This document shows, piece after piece, positions 9,262 through 18,937 of a DNA stretch of 64,000 nucleotides (position 1 is the stretch's first letter; the number at the start of each line of letters is the position of its first letter). The stretch lies in NCBI RefSeq assembly GCF_035599575.1, contig NZ_CP141179.1, positions 2,976,001 through 3,040,000 on the forward strand, read 5' to 3'. The notes beneath the pieces are model-generated. The model was not told where the DNA came from. It made no database searches and worked only from the letters and a program-made list of their open reading frames with translations. The translations under genes were made by a program, and so were the position numbers. The DNA comes from Roseovarius sp. Pro17. Its GTDB lineage: Bacteria; Pseudomonadota; Alphaproteobacteria; Rhodobacterales; Rhodobacteraceae.

Positions 9262-10304
9262 ATATTCTCCTTGGCGCCGCAAACCCTGCAATCGGGGCGG
9301 CGCTCTATTTTGATGCGACGCGCATCGGCATAGAGCGCGTCGTAGATGAAAAGTGTGCCGCGCAAGGGTTCGCCCGCGCCGGTGATCAGCTTGATCGCCT
9401 CACTGGCCATCATCGCGCCGATGGTGCCGGGCAACGGTCCGATCACCCCTGCCTCGGCGCAGGAGGGGGCCAGCCCTTCGGCCGGTATGTCTGGAAAAAC
9501 GCAGGCATAGCAGGGCGCGCCGTGGGCAGGGTCAAACACGCTCAGCTGCCCCTCCCATTGGGTCAACGCGCCCGAAATCAGCGGCTTGGCGCAGGCAACG
9601 GCGGTGGCGTTGACCAGGTGCCGCGTCTCGAAATTGTCGGTGCCATCGAGGATGATATCGTAGTCTGCGAACAGTTCGGCGGCGATGTCGTCGGTCAGAC
9701 GCCGATGATAAGGGCGCATCTGAACATGAGGATTCAGTGCGCGGACGGCGGCGGCGGCGGAATGCACCTTTGGCATCCCGATATCCCGATCGCGGTGGAT
9801 CACCTGCCGCTGCAGGTTCGACAGGTCGACCGTGTCGTTGTCGATGACGCCGATCGTCCCGACACCCGCCGCGCCCAGATAGGTCAGCACCGGCGCGCCC
9901 AGCCCGCCCGCACCGATCACCAGAACGCTGGCGTTTTTCAGCGCCTTCTGACCCGGCCCGCCAACCTCGCGCAACACGATATGTCGTGCGTAGCGTTCCA
10001 GCTCGACGTCGCAAAAAGTGCCCGCGCGCTCTTTGGGCGCGTCATTCGCCTCGGCACGCGCGCGAACTCGGCGCAGCGCGGCACGGTAGGCCAGCACCAG
10101 CGCGGCAAGCCCGCCCAGCAAAAGCCAAGGCGCAGCACTTCCCCCGGTCGCGGCCCGCAGAGGATTATCAGGTGGCAAAACGAGATGCAGCAGCACCACA
10201 CCGACCCACAAAACACCGATCATGGTCCAGCGCATCCGACGGGGCGCGCCCAAAAGGGCGCCCAGCCCCCAAAGCACCGCCGCAAGGATCAGAACCAACA
10301 CCAT
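9258..10304 (-). CDS. moeB: MoeB/ThiF-family adenylyltransferase with N-terminal membrane anchor
   Basis: 348 residues. An N-terminal extension of about 75 residues has three hydrophobic segments (roughly 1-19, 27-43, 57-74) and then a basic linker. The E1-like domain follows: RYARHIVLREVGGPGQ, the ATP loop GAGGLG, DNDTVDLSNLQRQ, and DGTDNFETRHLVN. Two CxxC pairs (PCYACVF and CRVCGA) form the structural zinc site. MoeB adenylates the C-terminal glycine of MoaD for molybdopterin synthesis, and ThiF does the same for ThiS; the two cannot be separated by eye. A supply of molybdopterin would matter for the Mo-enzyme at 43464. The start overlaps the dut stop by one base, and its own stop overlaps the peptidase start. 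Confidence 0.85.
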   Translation of the reverse strand: MVLVLILAAVLWGLGALLGAPRRMRWTMIGVLWVGVVLLHLVLPPDNPLRAATGGSAAPWLLLGGLAALVLAYRAALRRVRARAEANDAPKERAGTFCDVELERYARHIVLREVGGPGQKALKNASVLVIGAGGLGAPVLTYLGAAGVGTIGVIDNDTVDLSNLQRQVIHRDRDIGMPKVHSAAAAVRALNPHVQMRPYHRRLTDDIAAELFADYDIILDGTDNFETRHLVNATAVACAKPLISGALTQWEGQLSVFDPAHGAPCYACVFPDIPAEGLAPSCAEAGVIGPLPGTIGAMMASEAIKLITGAGEPLRGTLFIYDALYADARRIKIERRPDCRVCGAKENI

Positions 10305-10765
10305 CAGCCCTGCCCTGTCGAGCCAAAGCCACCCGTGCCGCGCGCGCTGTCATCCAGCGCATCCACCACCTCAAACGTGGCAAGCGTCACAGGTGCCACC
10401 ACCATCTGCGCGATCCGCGCGCCATGCGCGACATGAAACGCTGTATCACCCAGATTGATCAGAATCACCCCCAAAGGTCCGCGATAGTCGCTGTCGATCG
10501 TGCCGGGCGCGTTCGCCAGCGTGATCCCATGCTTCAATGCCAACCCCGAGCGCGGGCGCACCTGCACCTCATACCCCTCAGGTATGGCCAGCCGCAGCCC
10601 GGTCGGGACCAGCGTTCGCGCACCCGGCGCCAACATGATCCCATCGCGCATCCCTTCGGGAAAATTCGCCCTCAGATCGGCCCCGGCGGCCCCCGCGCTG
10701 GCATAGACCGGCAGGTCCAGATCCCGGTCCGCGCCCGCGTCCCAGCAAAGTGATACCGTCACCAT
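10304..10765 (-). CDS. dut: Deoxyuridine 5'-triphosphate nucleotidohydrolase (dUTPase)
   Basis: 153 residues from ATG 10765, chosen because AAAGG lies seven bases upstream and the resulting length fits the trimeric dUTPase family; earlier in-frame ATGs at 10780 and 10798 are poorer. All five family motifs are present: [36 protein letters not shown], and the C-terminal [10 protein letters not shown]. The enzyme hydrolyses dUTP to dUMP and pyrophosphate in the cytoplasm, keeping uracil out of DNA and providing dUMP for thymidylate. The stop overlaps the moeB start. Confidence 0.95.
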   Translation of the reverse strand: MVTVSLCWDAGADRDLDLPVYASAGAAGADLRANFPEGMRDGIMLAPGARTLVPTGLRLAIPEGYEVQVRPRSGLALKHGITLANAPGTIDSDYRGPLGVILINLGDTAFHVAHGARIAQMVVAPVTLATFEVVDALDDSARGTGGFGSTGQG

Positions 10766-10773
10766 TACCAGAC

Positions 10774-10799
10774 CTTTCATTGTTCTGAAAATACTCATA
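10774..10799. repeat. 26-bp short intergenic repeat, copy 1
   Basis: CTTTCATTGTTCTGAAAATA followed by CTCATA. A second copy in the same orientation at 24424-24449 differs at 3 of 26 positions. Here the complementary strand supplies the AAAGG used as the dut ribosome-binding site. Function is unknown. Confidence 0.6.
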
Positions 10800-10854
10800 G
10801 CCGCAGCCCGCCACGCGCGCTGCGGCTCAAAGCATAGCGCCACCGCGCCAGATG

Positions 10855-11883
10855 TCACATCGGCATCAAGGCCCAATAGTCCAAATCCAGCAGAACATCC
10901 GGCAGATACCGGCCATCTTCGCCCTTCAGCGCGCCCGCGTTCCGGCCTTTGGTCGCGACCAGCCGCAAACGCAACGCGCCTACGCCGGGGGCGGATGTCT
11001 CGGCCCGGTCCAGAACCTCGCTCCACGCGCGGATGGTGTCGCCCGCATGACACGGATTGGCGTGGGCCCCGCCGTTCAGCCCGACGATAATCTGCGCATT
11101 CGCCAGCCCGTTAAAGCTAAGCGCGCGCGCCATCGAGATGACATGCCCGCCATAGATCAGTCGCCCGCCATCGCGCGCGCCTGCGTCGAAATGGACCTTG
11201 GCGGTGTTCTGCCAGAGGCGGGTGGCCAGCATATGCTCGGCCTCCTCGATGGTGACGCCGTCGACATGGTCGATCACCTCGCCCACCGCATAATCGGCCC
11301 AGCGATGCGGCTCGCCCGCGAGGGTAAAATCGTAGTTGGTGAAATTCAGCCCCTCGGGGACAACCAATTGATCGACGCTCAGCGCATTCGCCAGATCGGG
11401 GATGACGGTTTCGGGCGCAGGGGCGTCCAGATCTCGCTTGCGCACCATCACCCAGCGCACATATTCCAACACCACGTCACCGCGTTGATTGGTGCCTTTG
11501 GTGCGCACCCAGACGACGCCCGATTTGCCGTTCGAATTCTGCTTGAGCCCGATCACTTCGGAGGTCGAGCGCAGCGTATCGCCGGCATAGACGGGCAGCA
11601 GCCAGCGTCCCTCGGCGTATCCCAGATTGGCCAGCGCGTTCAGCGAGATGTCGGGCACCGTCTTGCCAAAGACGACGTGAAACGCCGCCAGATCGTCCAG
11701 CGGCGCATTGGGCAGCCCGCAGGAGCGCGCGAATTCATCCGACGAATAAAGAGCGTGACGCGCCGGATAGAGCGCATGATATAACGCGCGCTCACCGCCC
11801 GACACGGTGCGCGGCACGGCATGTTCGATCACCTGCCCAATGGTGTAATCCTCAAAGAAATAGCCGGAATTCGTCTTGCTCAT
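10855..11883 (-). CDS. mch: Mesaconyl-CoA hydratase (MaoC-family, beta-methylmalyl-CoA dehydratase)
   Basis: 342 residues, a tandem MaoC/hot-dog protein with two related halves: an N-terminal [19 protein letters not shown] and a second half starting near [24 protein letters not shown]. The second half carries the typical [12 protein letters not shown] segment. Length and gene neighbourhood match mesaconyl-CoA hydratase of Rhodobacter sphaeroides. That enzyme converts mesaconyl-C1-CoA to beta-methylmalyl-CoA in the ethylmalonyl-CoA pathway for acetate assimilation. The gene for a CitE-like malyl-CoA thioesterase lies just upstream. ATG 11883 overlaps the stop of the DUF1737 gene (ATGA). The substrate is assigned from family and context, not from active-site residues. 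Confidence 0.85.
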   Translation of the reverse strand: MSKTNSGYFFEDYTIGQVIEHAVPRTVSGGERALYHALYPARHALYSSDEFARSCGLPNAPLDDLAAFHVVFGKTVPDISLNALANLGYAEGRWLLPVYAGDTLRSTSEVIGLKQNSNGKSGVVWVRTKGTNQRGDVVLEYVRWVMVRKRDLDAPAPETVIPDLANALSVDQLVVPEGLNFTNYDFTLAGEPHRWADYAVGEVIDHVDGVTIEEAEHMLATRLWQNTAKVHFDAGARDGGRLIYGGHVISMARALSFNGLANAQIIVGLNGGAHANPCHAGDTIRAWSEVLDRAETSAPGVGALRLRLVATKGRNAGALKGEDGRYLPDVLLDLDYWALMPM

Positions 11884-12083
11884 TGCGCGCCCAATTTCGT
11901 CTCGGGTGTATAGACACCGGGCGCGTCTTTGATCACGGCCTGACCACAGCGCATCACGCCATTCGCGGCGTCATAGGCCTGGGTCGGATGGCCATATAGC
12001 TCCCATCCCTTGTTCAGCGCGTCAGTGACTTTGTGGCAGAACGCGGACGTGTCGTCGGCGCTTAAAAAGCGGTAAAGTTTCAT
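11880..12083 (-). CDS. DUF1737 domain protein
   Basis: 67 residues, MKLYRFLSADDTSAFCHKVT onward. The pattern of a YRFLS start, a central LNKGWELYG and a following AANGVMRCGQAV matches the small DUF1737 family, whose members are short cytoplasmic proteins of unknown function. It is sandwiched between the NnrU-like gene (seven bases upstream) and mch (four-base overlap), so it is probably co-transcribed and coupled with them. No catalytic motif is visible. Confidence 0.8.
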   Translation of the reverse strand: MKLYRFLSADDTSAFCHKVTDALNKGWELYGHPTQAYDAANGVMRCGQAVIKDAPGVYTPETKLGAQ

Positions 12084-12090
12084 AATGTCC

Positions 12091-12642
12091 TCATCCGAAA
12101 GTGGGATAGCCCAGCGCGTAATGCACAGCCACTATGATGGCATAGAGCACCAGCGTGGCGATGACCGCGATCACCTCCTTGCGGATAGGCGCGGGGGGTG
12201 GCGGGGTCCAGTTCGGCTCGGCCCGGTTGATCACGATCACCTCGCTCACCGCCCATGCCAAAAGGCCGCCAAAGAGAATAATGGATGCCACGTCGCCATT
12301 CACCAGCAGATGCGCGACGGCCCAAGTCTTGACCCCTGCCAGCATCGGGTGACGCATCTTGCGCGCCAGTGCGGTCTTCATGCCCGCAGCCGCGAACAGG
12401 TAGATCGACAGCAGCATCAGCAGGTTGTTGATGCCGACCGTCGCCGGATGGCGGCCCCAGAACACCGCGCCGTCCGACATGCGATAGCCGATGACCATCA
12501 GGATGATACCCGCCAGCAGCGCCAGCGTGATCGGCCCGCGCGCCTTGGCGCCCATATTCGCCCGCGCTTCTGGTGCCGCGCGTTTAAAGAAATGCCCGGC
12601 AAACCACAGCGCGAGGCCCACTATCAGAATGACTATGCCCAT
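12091..12642 (-). CDS. NnrU-family integral membrane protein
   Basis: 183 residues with five to six hydrophobic segments (residues 1-17, 38-55, 70-88, 105-130, 155-180). The NnrU pattern of FAGHFFKR near the N-terminus, RMSDGAVFWG and KTWAVAHLLVNGD is visible. NnrU was first described as a protein required for expression of nitrite and NO reductase in Rhodobacter sphaeroides 2.4.3, but the family is broad and related in fold to isoprenylcysteine methyltransferases. Here it sits inside the ethylmalonyl-CoA gene group, 30 kb from the nir genes, so a denitrification role is not implied. The start overlaps the thioesterase stop (TAATG). Confidence 0.85.
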   Translation of the reverse strand: MGIVILIVGLALWFAGHFFKRAAPEARANMGAKARGPITLALLAGIILMVIGYRMSDGAVFWGRHPATVGINNLLMLLSIYLFAAAGMKTALARKMRHPMLAGVKTWAVAHLLVNGDVASIILFGGLLAWAVSEVIVINRAEPNWTPPPPAPIRKEVIAVIATLVLYAIIVAVHYALGYPTFG

Positions 12643-13502
12643 TACACGTTCTCCATCTCGGCCAGCACCTGCGCTTTGGCCAGTATCCGACGCGCCGCGA
12701 CGACGTGCAGGTTTTCCACGATCGTGCCGTCGACGACGGCCACCCCTTCGCCCGAGGCCTGACTGGTCTCATGTGCCGCGATCTGGCGGCGGGCAAGGTC
12801 AATTTCGGAGGCCGTCGGCGCAAAGGCGCGGTTCGCCCCCTCGATCTGCGCAGGGTGGATCAGCGTCTTGCCGTCAAAGCCCAGATCGCGCCCCTGCTTA
12901 CTTTCCGCCATTAGCCCTTCGCCGTCGCGAAAGCGGTTGTAGACGCCGTCAATAGCGACGATGCGCGCTGCGCGCGCGGCCATCACGATCGTCTGGAGCG
13001 CCATCATCAGCGGCAGGCGGTCGGTGCAACTGCGACTGCCCAAATCCTTGGTCAGGTCGTTCGTACCCGTAACCAGCCCCGCCACGCGCCCATGCGCCGC
13101 GATGTCGCGCGCATTAAACACGCTGACGGGGGTCTCCATCATAACCCAGATTGGCATGTCGTCACCCAAAAGGTCGGCCAGATAATCGACATCCGAGCGG
13201 GTGTTGACCTTGGGCAGCAGGATCGCGTCTGCGCCCGCATTCTTGAGCGCGCGCACGTCGTCCAGACCCCATTCCGTCATCAAGGCGTTGATCCGCACGA
13301 TCCGCGCGCGGCGGCCGTATCCACCAGTTTTCAGCGCCGCGACCAGAGCGGCACGCGCAGCGACCTTAGCATCGGGCGCGACGGCGTCCTCAAGATCAAA
13401 GATGATCGCATCACAGGGCAGTTCGCGCGCCTTCTCAAGCGCGCGTTCTTTCGAGGCCGGAATATAGAGAACGGATCGGTAGGGGCGGGTGGCGGCGTCC
13501 AT
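12642..13502 (-). CDS. mcl2: CitE-like (3S)-malyl-CoA thioesterase
   Basis: 286 residues, an HpcH/HpaI-CitE TIM-barrel protein. Visible motifs are RSVLYIPASKERALEKA, the metal and CoA region IIFDLEDAVAP, a core METPVSVFNARDI, and GFDGKTLIHPAQIEGANRAF near the C-terminus. Two homologues are known in Rhodobacter sphaeroides: the malyl-CoA lyase Mcl1 (about 318 residues) and the shorter malyl-CoA thioesterase Mcl2. Length and the position next to mch and mdh favour Mcl2. It would hydrolyse (3S)-malyl-CoA to malate and CoA, ending the ethylmalonyl-CoA route and supplying malate to Mdh. Citrate lyase beta or a plain malyl-CoA lyase remain possible. Confidence 0.75.
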   Translation of the reverse strand: MDAATRPYRSVLYIPASKERALEKARELPCDAIIFDLEDAVAPDAKVAARAALVAALKTGGYGRRARIVRINALMTEWGLDDVRALKNAGADAILLPKVNTRSDVDYLADLLGDDMPIWVMMETPVSVFNARDIAAHGRVAGLVTGTNDLTKDLGSRSCTDRLPLMMALQTIVMAARAARIVAIDGVYNRFRDGEGLMAESKQGRDLGFDGKTLIHPAQIEGANRAFAPTASEIDLARRQIAAHETSQASGEGVAVVDGTIVENLHVVAARRILAKAQVLAEMENV

Positions 13503-13724
13503 GGTTTTTCCTGCGCGGTGGAAACATTGTTGCGCAGGGATGCCATTTTTAGGCGCAATTGTTCAAGGGAATTCTCGCCGCAGCGCAGAATGAGGGCCGA
13601 AACCGGCATCATCCAGCGCGAACGGATTGTTAACCCTCTTTTGGTAGAGTGATCGGCAGTGTGAACAGTTCCGTCCAGACCGCGAATTTGTGGCGGGGAA
13701 TTTCCAGAACGGAAAGGATGCATC

Positions 13725-14027
13725 GTGAAAACCACGATCATGTCTGCCGCTACGCTGATACTGATCGGCTCTGCCACCACAGCCGAAACCGCCCGAAATT
13801 GCGCCCAGCGCACCCAAGTTGTCGAACTGCTGGCCAGCAGCTATGGCGAGACTCGGCAATCTATCGGCCTCGGCGCCAAGGGATCGGTGGTCAAGGTCTT
13901 CGCCTCGGACGCGTCAGGCAGCTGGACGATCACTGTCACGACACCCACCGGCCTGACCTGCCTCGTCGCCAGCGGTCAGGCGTTCGAAGCGCTGGGTGTG
14001 GCACCGCCAAAGGCGTTTCGCGTCTAA
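13725..14027 (+). CDS. Small secreted protein, unknown function
   Basis: 100 residues from GTG 13725, with GGAAAGGA seven bases upstream. The N-terminus (MKTTIMSAATLILIGSATTAETA) is a Sec signal peptide with cleavage near residue 20. The mature part has cysteines in RNCAQRTQ and TGLTCLVASG that could form one disulfide, and a WTITVTTPTG beta region. It reads divergently from mcl2 and is followed by the mdh gene 290 bases on. No functional family was recognised; a periplasmic role is inferred from the signal peptide only. Confidence 0.65.
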   Translation: MKTTIMSAATLILIGSATTAETARNCAQRTQVVELLASSYGETRQSIGLGAKGSVVKVFASDASGSWTITVTTPTGLTCLVASGQAFEALGVAPPKAFRV

Positions 14028-14082
14028 GTTCAGACGCCGCTTAAATCCGCAACGCGCGAAGCATAAATGAGATCGTGGGCGC

Positions 14083-14117
14083 TTCGAGACAAACTCATGA
14101 TTCAAGTTTATCTCGAA
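14083..14117. other. Hairpin in the mdh upstream region
   Basis: TTCGAGACAAACT (14083-14095) pairs with AGTTTATCTCGAA (14105-14117), 12 of 13 bases, around a nine-base loop. A second palindrome, GGCCTTAAGGCC, follows at 14119-14130, and GCCCTTGCGCAAGGGC lies at 14249-14264. There is no T run, so a simple terminator is unlikely. The hairpins may shape the mdh leader or end the preceding transcript. Confidence 0.4.
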
Positions 14118-14312
14118 AGGCCTTAAGGCCGGAAAGGGCGCATGCGACGAGACGAGCAAATAATCCCGCGAGGCCGCGTATTTAGGTGTCGCGTGCAGCG
14201 CCAGAACGCCGCAATAACCTTGCAGCGGCCGCGGTGGCGATGCGTAGCGCCCTTGCGCAAGGGCACGAATAAGACTACCTCAGCGCCAAATTTCCTTGCC
14301 AATCGGAGGTAA

Positions 14313-15281
<969 letters not shown>

Positions 15282-15307
15282 GGCGCCGCTTTTCAAGGCT
15301 AGCGAGA

Positions 15308-15336
15308 GGCCCCGGCGCAACGCCGGGGCCTTTTTT
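15308..15336 (+). terminator. Rho-independent terminator of mdh
   Basis: A perfect 10-bp stem (GGCCCCGGCG / CGCCGGGGCC) with a three-base CAA loop, followed by six T at 15331-15336, 26 bases after the mdh stop. Confidence 0.95.
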
Positions 15337-15400
15337 CGTCTCAGCTAAACGGCATGGCAAACAGTTGCCCAAATAGCGCGGAATGTCGCCGGGCGACCGC

Positions 15401-15552
15401 TCATCGCAAGCCTTTCGTGCGCTCGCGCATATGGCGCCGCCGCTCGGCATAAAAATTCAGAAACCGCACCGCATCTGCAATCGGGTGCAAATGCAAAACA
15501 CATCGTCGTTGATCTGCTCCAGACGGGGCCGCCTGCTGGTGGCATCGGTCAT
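15401..15552 (-). pseudogene. Possible frameshifted small gene
   Basis: Read on the minus strand from ATG 15552, one frame gives MTDATSRRPRLEQINDDVF and CICTRLQ, then runs to a stop. A second frame, entered near CICTRL, continues as ADAVRFLNFYAERRRHMRER, then TKGLR and a stop at 15401. Joined, they make a coherent basic 50-residue protein, and the span is one base short of a whole number of codons. This suggests a single-base deletion in a small coding gene, or a sequence error. No family was recognised. It may be coincidence in GC-rich DNA. Confidence 0.3.
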
Positions 15553-15624
15553 CCCCCGGCTGCCATAGGTAATATGATCGATGTATTGGCGTCTTGATTC
15601 TCTGCCAAGGCAAATGGCGTGGCG

Positions 15625-15661
15625 TTTTGTGATCACACGCTTTCGCGGCGTGATCACAAAA
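15625..15661. promoter_or_regulatory. Paired GTGATCAC operator-like sites upstream of sucC
   Basis: TTTTGTGATCAC (15625-15636) and its exact inverse GTGATCACAAAA (15650-15661) flank a 13-base spacer. Each arm itself holds the eight-base palindrome GTGATCAC, and the two palindromes are centred 21 bases apart, two helical turns. This looks like a double site for a dimeric regulator about 105 bases before the sucC start. A looser TTTGCC/GGCAAA inverted repeat follows at 15670-15695. The rest of the 430-base mdh-sucC gap holds only the possible frameshifted gene at 15401-15552. Confidence 0.5.
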
Positions 15662-15765
15662 GCGGATAATTTGCCTCTTATTGCCCGAACAAGGCAAAAA
15701 TCCGTTTATTCCCTGATAAGCCTACTATGTATATCTGGACCGAACACAGAAAACGGGACAGTTTC

Positions 15766-16959
15766 ATGAACATCCACGAGTATCAGGCCAAGGCCCTCTT
15801 GCGCTCTTACGGCGCGCCCGTGTCCGACGGACGCGTCGTGCTGCGCGCCGAAGAGGCCAAGTCAGCAGCTAGCGAAATGGACGGCCCCCTCTGGGTGGTC
15901 AAGGCGCAGATCCACGCAGGCGGGCGCGGCAAGGGCAAATTCAAGGAACCCGGCGCAGGCGAAGACGGCGGCGTGCGGCTGGCCAAATCGGTCGAAGAGG
16001 CTGCGAACGAGGCCAAACGCATGTTGGGCCGCACGCTGGTGACCAAGCAGACTGGCCCGGCGGGCAAGCAGGTGAACCGCATCTATATCGAGGACGGCGC
16101 AGGCATCCAGACCGAGATGTATCTGGCCCTTCTGGTTGATCGCCAAACGTCGCGCGTCAGCTTTGTCGCATCGACCGAGGGCGGCATGGATATTGAAGAA
16201 GTGGCTGAGTCGACGCCCGATAAAATCCTCAGCTTTTCCGTCGATCCCGCGACCGGTTATCAGCCCTATCACGGTCGCCGCATCGCCTTTAACCTCGGGC
16301 TGGAAGGCGCGCAGGTCAAGCAATGCGTCGCGCTGATGGGCACGCTCTACAACATGTTCCTCGACAAGGACATGGAGATGCTGGAAATCAACCCGCTGAT
16401 CGTGACCGACAAGGGCGATCTGAAATGCCTCGACGCCAAGATGAGTTTTGACTCCAACGCCATGTATCGCCACCGCGACATCGCCGAGTTGCGCGACACC
16501 ACCGAAGAGGACGCCAAGGAACTGGAAGCGTCCAAATACGACCTTAATTACATCGCGCTGGACGGCGAAATCGGCTGCATGGTCAACGGCGCGGGCCTTG
16601 CCATGGCGACGATGGACATCATCAAGCTCTACGGTGCCGAGCCTGCCAACTTCCTCGACGTGGGCGGGGGCGCGACCAAGGAAAAGGTGACCGAAGCGTT
16701 CAAGATCATCACCTCCGATCCGCAGGTGAAGGGTATTTTGGTAAATATCTTCGGCGGGATCATGCGCTGCGACGTCATCGCTGATGGCGTTGTTGCAGCT
16801 GTCAAAGAGGTGGGCTTGAAGGTGCCACTGGTCGTGCGGCTTGAGGGCACGAACGTCGAGAAGGGCAAGGATATCATCAATAACTCCGGACTGGACGTGA
16901 TTGCTGCGGATGACCTGAAAGACGGTGCGCAGAAGATCGTGAAGGCGGTTAAGGGGTAA
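15766..16959 (+). CDS. sucC: Succinyl-CoA synthetase (ADP-forming) beta subunit
   Basis: 397 residues from ATG 15766, the normal length; an upstream in-frame ATG at 15727 would add an unsupported 13 residues. The family start [19 protein letters not shown] is intact. The ATP-grasp region has [17 protein letters not shown], and the C-terminal CoA-ligase half has NFLDVGGGA and [10 protein letters not shown]. With SucD it interconverts succinyl-CoA and succinate with substrate-level ATP formation in the TCA cycle. It starts the sucC-sucD-sucA-sucB series, under the probable operator pair upstream. Confidence 0.97.
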   Translation: MNIHEYQAKALLRSYGAPVSDGRVVLRAEEAKSAASEMDGPLWVVKAQIHAGGRGKGKFKEPGAGEDGGVRLAKSVEEAANEAKRMLGRTLVTKQTGPAGKQVNRIYIEDGAGIQTEMYLALLVDRQTSRVSFVASTEGGMDIEEVAESTPDKILSFSVDPATGYQPYHGRRIAFNLGLEGAQVKQCVALMGTLYNMFLDKDMEMLEINPLIVTDKGDLKCLDAKMSFDSNAMYRHRDIAELRDTTEEDAKELEASKYDLNYIALDGEIGCMVNGAGLAMATMDIIKLYGAEPANFLDVGGGATKEKVTEAFKIITSDPQVKGILVNIFGGIMRCDVIADGVVAAVKEVGLKVPLVVRLEGTNVEKGKDIINNSGLDVIAADDLKDGAQKIVKAVKG

Positions 16960-16987
16960 CGCGTTGAACGCAGCCCGAGGAGTAGCT

Positions 16988-17323
16988 ATGCAGATCGACC
17001 CATTTCCCTTTCCCTTCTCTCCCTTTGAGAGCCCAGTCCACGCACTCATCTTAGTTATAGTGGGAGTGCTTTTCTGGATGGTAGGCAAAGGAAACCGACT
17101 AGTGGCCTCGCAGCCCAAAAAAGTGCGGTGGCTATCGCGGCATAATGCTCTCCACGCTTTTGTCCACGGGCGATCGACCACAGTAGCAGAGCAGCGCACT
17201 TGGATGCCGGACGGCCACTTTCGGGTGTATGGATTGTTTGGCGTGGTGGGGCAGTGGATCGGCTATGCCGTCGGATCGATCGGCCTCGTCTGTTTTGCCA
17301 TCGCAATCGCAAAAATTTTTTGA
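16988..17323 (+). CDS. Small membrane protein between sucC and sucD
   Basis: 111 residues from ATG 16988, which has GAGGAG five bases upstream; a TTG 24 bases earlier is in frame but has no such site. A phenylalanine-proline rich start (DPFPFPFSPFES) precedes a helix (HALILVIVGVLFWMV), a basic loop with KKVRWLSRH, and a second helix (IGYAVGSIGLVCFAIAIAKIF). It therefore probably spans the inner membrane twice with a cytoplasmic loop. Codon use is less GC-biased than in sucC and sucD, hinting at a recent insertion. No family recognised. It sits 28 bases after sucC and 16 before sucD. Confidence 0.6.
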   Translation: MQIDPFPFPFSPFESPVHALILVIVGVLFWMVGKGNRLVASQPKKVRWLSRHNALHAFVHGRSTTVAEQRTWMPDGHFRVYGLFGVVGQWIGYAVGSIGLVCFAIAIAKIF

Positions 17324-17339
17324 ACTAGGAGCCTAATCA

Positions 17340-18221
17340 ATGGCCATTCTCGTAGACGAAAATACTCGTGTCATCTGCCAAGGCCTCACCGGCTCGCAGG
17401 GGACGTTCCACTCCGAACAGGCCATCGCCTATGGCACGAAAATGGTCGGCGGCGTGACCCCCGGCAAGGGCGGGCAGGTGCATCTGGACCTGCCAGTTTT
17501 CAACTCGGTGCATGAGGCCAAGCATGAAACGCAGGCGAATGCGACGGTGATCTATGTGCCGCCTCCCTTTGCCGCCGATTCAATCCTTGAGGCGATCGAC
17601 GCCGAGATGGAACTGATCGTGTGCATCACCGAGGGTATTCCAGTGCTCGACATGATGCGCGTCAAACGCGCGCTCGACGGCTCAAAATCCAAGTTGATCG
17701 GCCCGAATTGCCCCGGTGTCATCACGCCCGATGCGTGCAAGATCGGCATCATGCCCGGCCACATCCACCATCGCGGATCGTGCGGCGTCGTCAGCCGCTC
17801 GGGCACGTTGACCTATGAGGCGGTCAAGCAGACCTCGGATGTCGGCCTTGGCCAATCCACCTGCGTCGGCATCGGCGGCGATCCTATCAAAGGAACCGAG
17901 CATATCGATGTGCTGGAATGGTTCCTGGCCGATGACGAAACGCAGTCGATCATCATGATCGGCGAAATCGGCGGCAGCGCCGAAGAAGAGGCCGCGCAGT
18001 TCCTCGCCGACGAAAAGAAGGCGGGCCGCTGGAAGCCGACCGCAGGATTCATCGCCGGCCGCACCGCCCCTCCGGGCCGCCGCATGGGCCACGCAGGCGC
18101 CATCGTCGCCGGTGGCAAAGGCGGCGCAGACGACAAGATCGAAGCGATGCGCAGCGCCGGTATCATCGTCGCCGAAAGCCCGGCGGGCTTGGGCGAGGCA
18201 GTGCTTGAGGCTATTGGTTAA
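17340..18221 (+). CDS. sucD: Succinyl-CoA synthetase (ADP-forming) alpha subunit
   Basis: 293 residues; ATG 17340 has AGGAG eight bases upstream. The CoA-binding Rossmann start ([18 protein letters not shown]), the central [20 protein letters not shown], and the active-site His251 in RMGHAGAIV, which is phosphorylated during catalysis, are all present. It partners SucC in the TCA cycle. It is separated from sucC by a 111-codon membrane gene and followed three bases later by a secreted protein gene, so the three are probably one transcript. Confidence 0.97.
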   Translation: MAILVDENTRVICQGLTGSQGTFHSEQAIAYGTKMVGGVTPGKGGQVHLDLPVFNSVHEAKHETQANATVIYVPPPFAADSILEAIDAEMELIVCITEGIPVLDMMRVKRALDGSKSKLIGPNCPGVITPDACKIGIMPGHIHHRGSCGVVSRSGTLTYEAVKQTSDVGLGQSTCVGIGGDPIKGTEHIDVLEWFLADDETQSIIMIGEIGGSAEEEAAQFLADEKKAGRWKPTAGFIAGRTAPPGRRMGHAGAIVAGGKGGADDKIEAMRSAGIIVAESPAGLGEAVLEAIG

Positions 18222-18224
18222 CAA

Positions 18225-18920
18225 ATGACCTTTGGCGCCCTCAGATTGCTAACGGTATCGGCCGCGTCTGCGAGCTGTCTTGCGGGGCAACTCGCGGCAG
18301 ATCCTTGGGGTGACTTTCGCGCATTTTGCCTGCCAGATGGCAAAGCCTTGGGCCAGACCAATACAGGGATTGAAGATGCAGGCTGGATCACTGGCGGAAA
18401 TGTAACGCCCGAACTGGTGAGCGCCTATGTCATCCTGTCGGAGCCCGGCGTGATTGATCAGGGCATGGCCATAACGGACGGCTTGGTTCCTCCCGACCTA
18501 AGCGCGTTCATGCAAAGCCGCGCGGAATGGGCGGCGCCGGCTCTTGCCGCATCAGTCGAGAGCGGCGAAATCCTGACGAGTGAGCCGTATATCCTGCGGC
18601 GCCGGTCAGGGGTGGAAAACGGTCTGGCAATGGTCGAATGCAAGCTTTTCTCGTCATCGTCCGATACTCTAGCGGCAGCAGACGACTTGGCAGCCAGCGT
18701 GGCCGGATCGGGCCAATTGACCGACCACATCTGGTGGTCCCAAATCGCAATTCCAAATCGCGCCGCCATCCTTGAGTTAAGTGTGAACCCAAACATCGAA
18801 GGGCCGGTCGCCAATGTGGAGGTTGTCCGATTCGATGAATTTGCCAGCGTTCATACCCTCGCCGCCTCCGGTATCGAAATGAAAATTGGCGTCCACGCGC
18901 TCACCATCTTCAAGGCTTAA
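18225..18920 (+). CDS. Secreted protein of unknown function between sucD and sucA
   Basis: 231 residues, beginning three bases after the sucD stop. The N-terminus (RLLTVSAASASCLAGQLAAD) is a probable Sec signal peptide, so the product should be periplasmic. The mature part holds cysteines in AFCLPDG and MVECKLF that may pair, and is rich in aspartate and glutamate. The stop overlaps an ATG (TAATG) 18 bases before the better sucA start. No family or catalytic motif recognised. Its place inside the TCA operon may be incidental. Confidence 0.65.
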   Translation: MTFGALRLLTVSAASASCLAGQLAADPWGDFRAFCLPDGKALGQTNTGIEDAGWITGGNVTPELVSAYVILSEPGVIDQGMAITDGLVPPDLSAFMQSRAEWAAPALAASVESGEILTSEPYILRRRSGVENGLAMVECKLFSSSSDTLAAADDLAASVAGSGQLTDHIWWSQIAIPNRAAILELSVNPNIEGPVANVEVVRFDEFASVHTLAASGIEMKIGVHALTIFKA

Positions 18921-18937
18921 TGAACAGAGGCCAACAC

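Noticed and set aside
9150..10436. A 428-residue plus-strand open frame
   Set aside because: It lies antisense to moeB and the peptidase start, has no family features, and is rich in Arg/His/Gln/Pro as expected for a mirror frame in GC-rich DNA.
15862..17199. A 445-residue minus-strand open frame
   Set aside because: It is antisense to sucC and the following membrane gene; composition is non-protein-like.
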